Assembly: GCA_905480335.1 (NCBI GenBank)
Contig: CAJQPY010000039.1
Coordinates: 1-55,747 of the forward strand
Origin: an uncultured Ilumatobacter sp.
Lineage (GTDB): Bacteria; Actinomycetota; Acidimicrobiia; Acidimicrobiales; Ilumatobacteraceae
DNA: 55,747 nt
Direction of reading: 5' to 3'
Made by a program: the position numbers and the translations under genes. Positions 55,708-55,747 of this stretch are shown piece after piece (position 1 is the first letter of the stretch; each line of letters opens with the position of its first letter). Under the pieces are notes generated by a model. That model made no database searches, was not told the DNA's origin, and saw only the letters and a program-made list of their open reading frames with translations.

Positions 55708-55747
55708 ATTGTCTCCTAATTACTTGTCTAGTGAATTACCAATTGTG

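Overview
The window looks like a chromosomal segment of a free-living actinobacterium. A member of the class Acidimicrobiia is my best guess. The sequence is moderately GC-rich and carries an F420-type luciferase-like oxidoreductase, a fatty acyl-AMP ligase, a wax-ester/diacylglycerol acyltransferase, a CYP124/125-like P450 and a HAD-PlsC fusion, all typical of lipid-rich actinobacteria. The taxonomic call is inference; there is no rRNA or tRNA gene here.

Layout. (1) 1-339, minus: the 5' end of a zinc/manganese ABC binding lipoprotein, cut by the window edge. (2) 488-5330, plus: a tight four-gene run of two Gfo/Idh/MocA sugar dehydrogenases, an alpha/beta hydrolase, and a peptidase-S51-like domain fused to a cysteinyl-tRNA-synthetase C-terminal domain. 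(3) 5355-12036, minus: a TetR regulator followed by a peptide-type ABC importer (binding protein, two permeases, one double ATPase), with a strong stem-loop between binding protein and permeases. (4) 12219-16889: lipid genes (PI-PLC-like lipoprotein, fatty acyl-AMP ligase, four-CxxC zinc-ribbon protein, P450). (5) 16890-19460: a decayed family-VIII esterase split by about 1.4 kb of foreign DNA that holds one methyltransferase gene bracketed by two 51-bp direct repeats. (6) leuS. (7) 22481-31615: glycerolipid block (two acyltransferases, two AMP-ligases, WS/DGAT) plus an orphan histidine kinase whose 3' end overlaps the WS/DGAT gene head-on. (8) 31684-36205: F420 oxidoreductase, APH-like kinase, nitroreductase, glutamate decarboxylase. 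(9) 36447-53437: looser accessory DNA with secreted, membrane and transport genes (YbjQ, a TerB-like/Coq4 fusion, antiporter, AI-2E exporter family, lipoprotein SurE, GAP family, ClC, YrhK-like, Ntn amidase, DHA2 MFS) and long gaps with gene debris. (10) 53700-55707: a small lipoprotein, remnants of a mobile-type helicase gene, a strong hairpin, and a second copy of the secreted protein seen at 36447.

How parts fit. Region 7 together with region 4 can supply activated fatty acids, phosphatidic acid and storage neutral lipid. Region 2 looks like a sugar or polyol oxidation operon, and region 3 like an oligopeptide uptake operon under a local TetR repressor. The strongest candidate for something undescribed is the repeat-flanked methyltransferase cassette in region 5. 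Next come the two unusual domain fusions (4029-5330 and 38175-39137).
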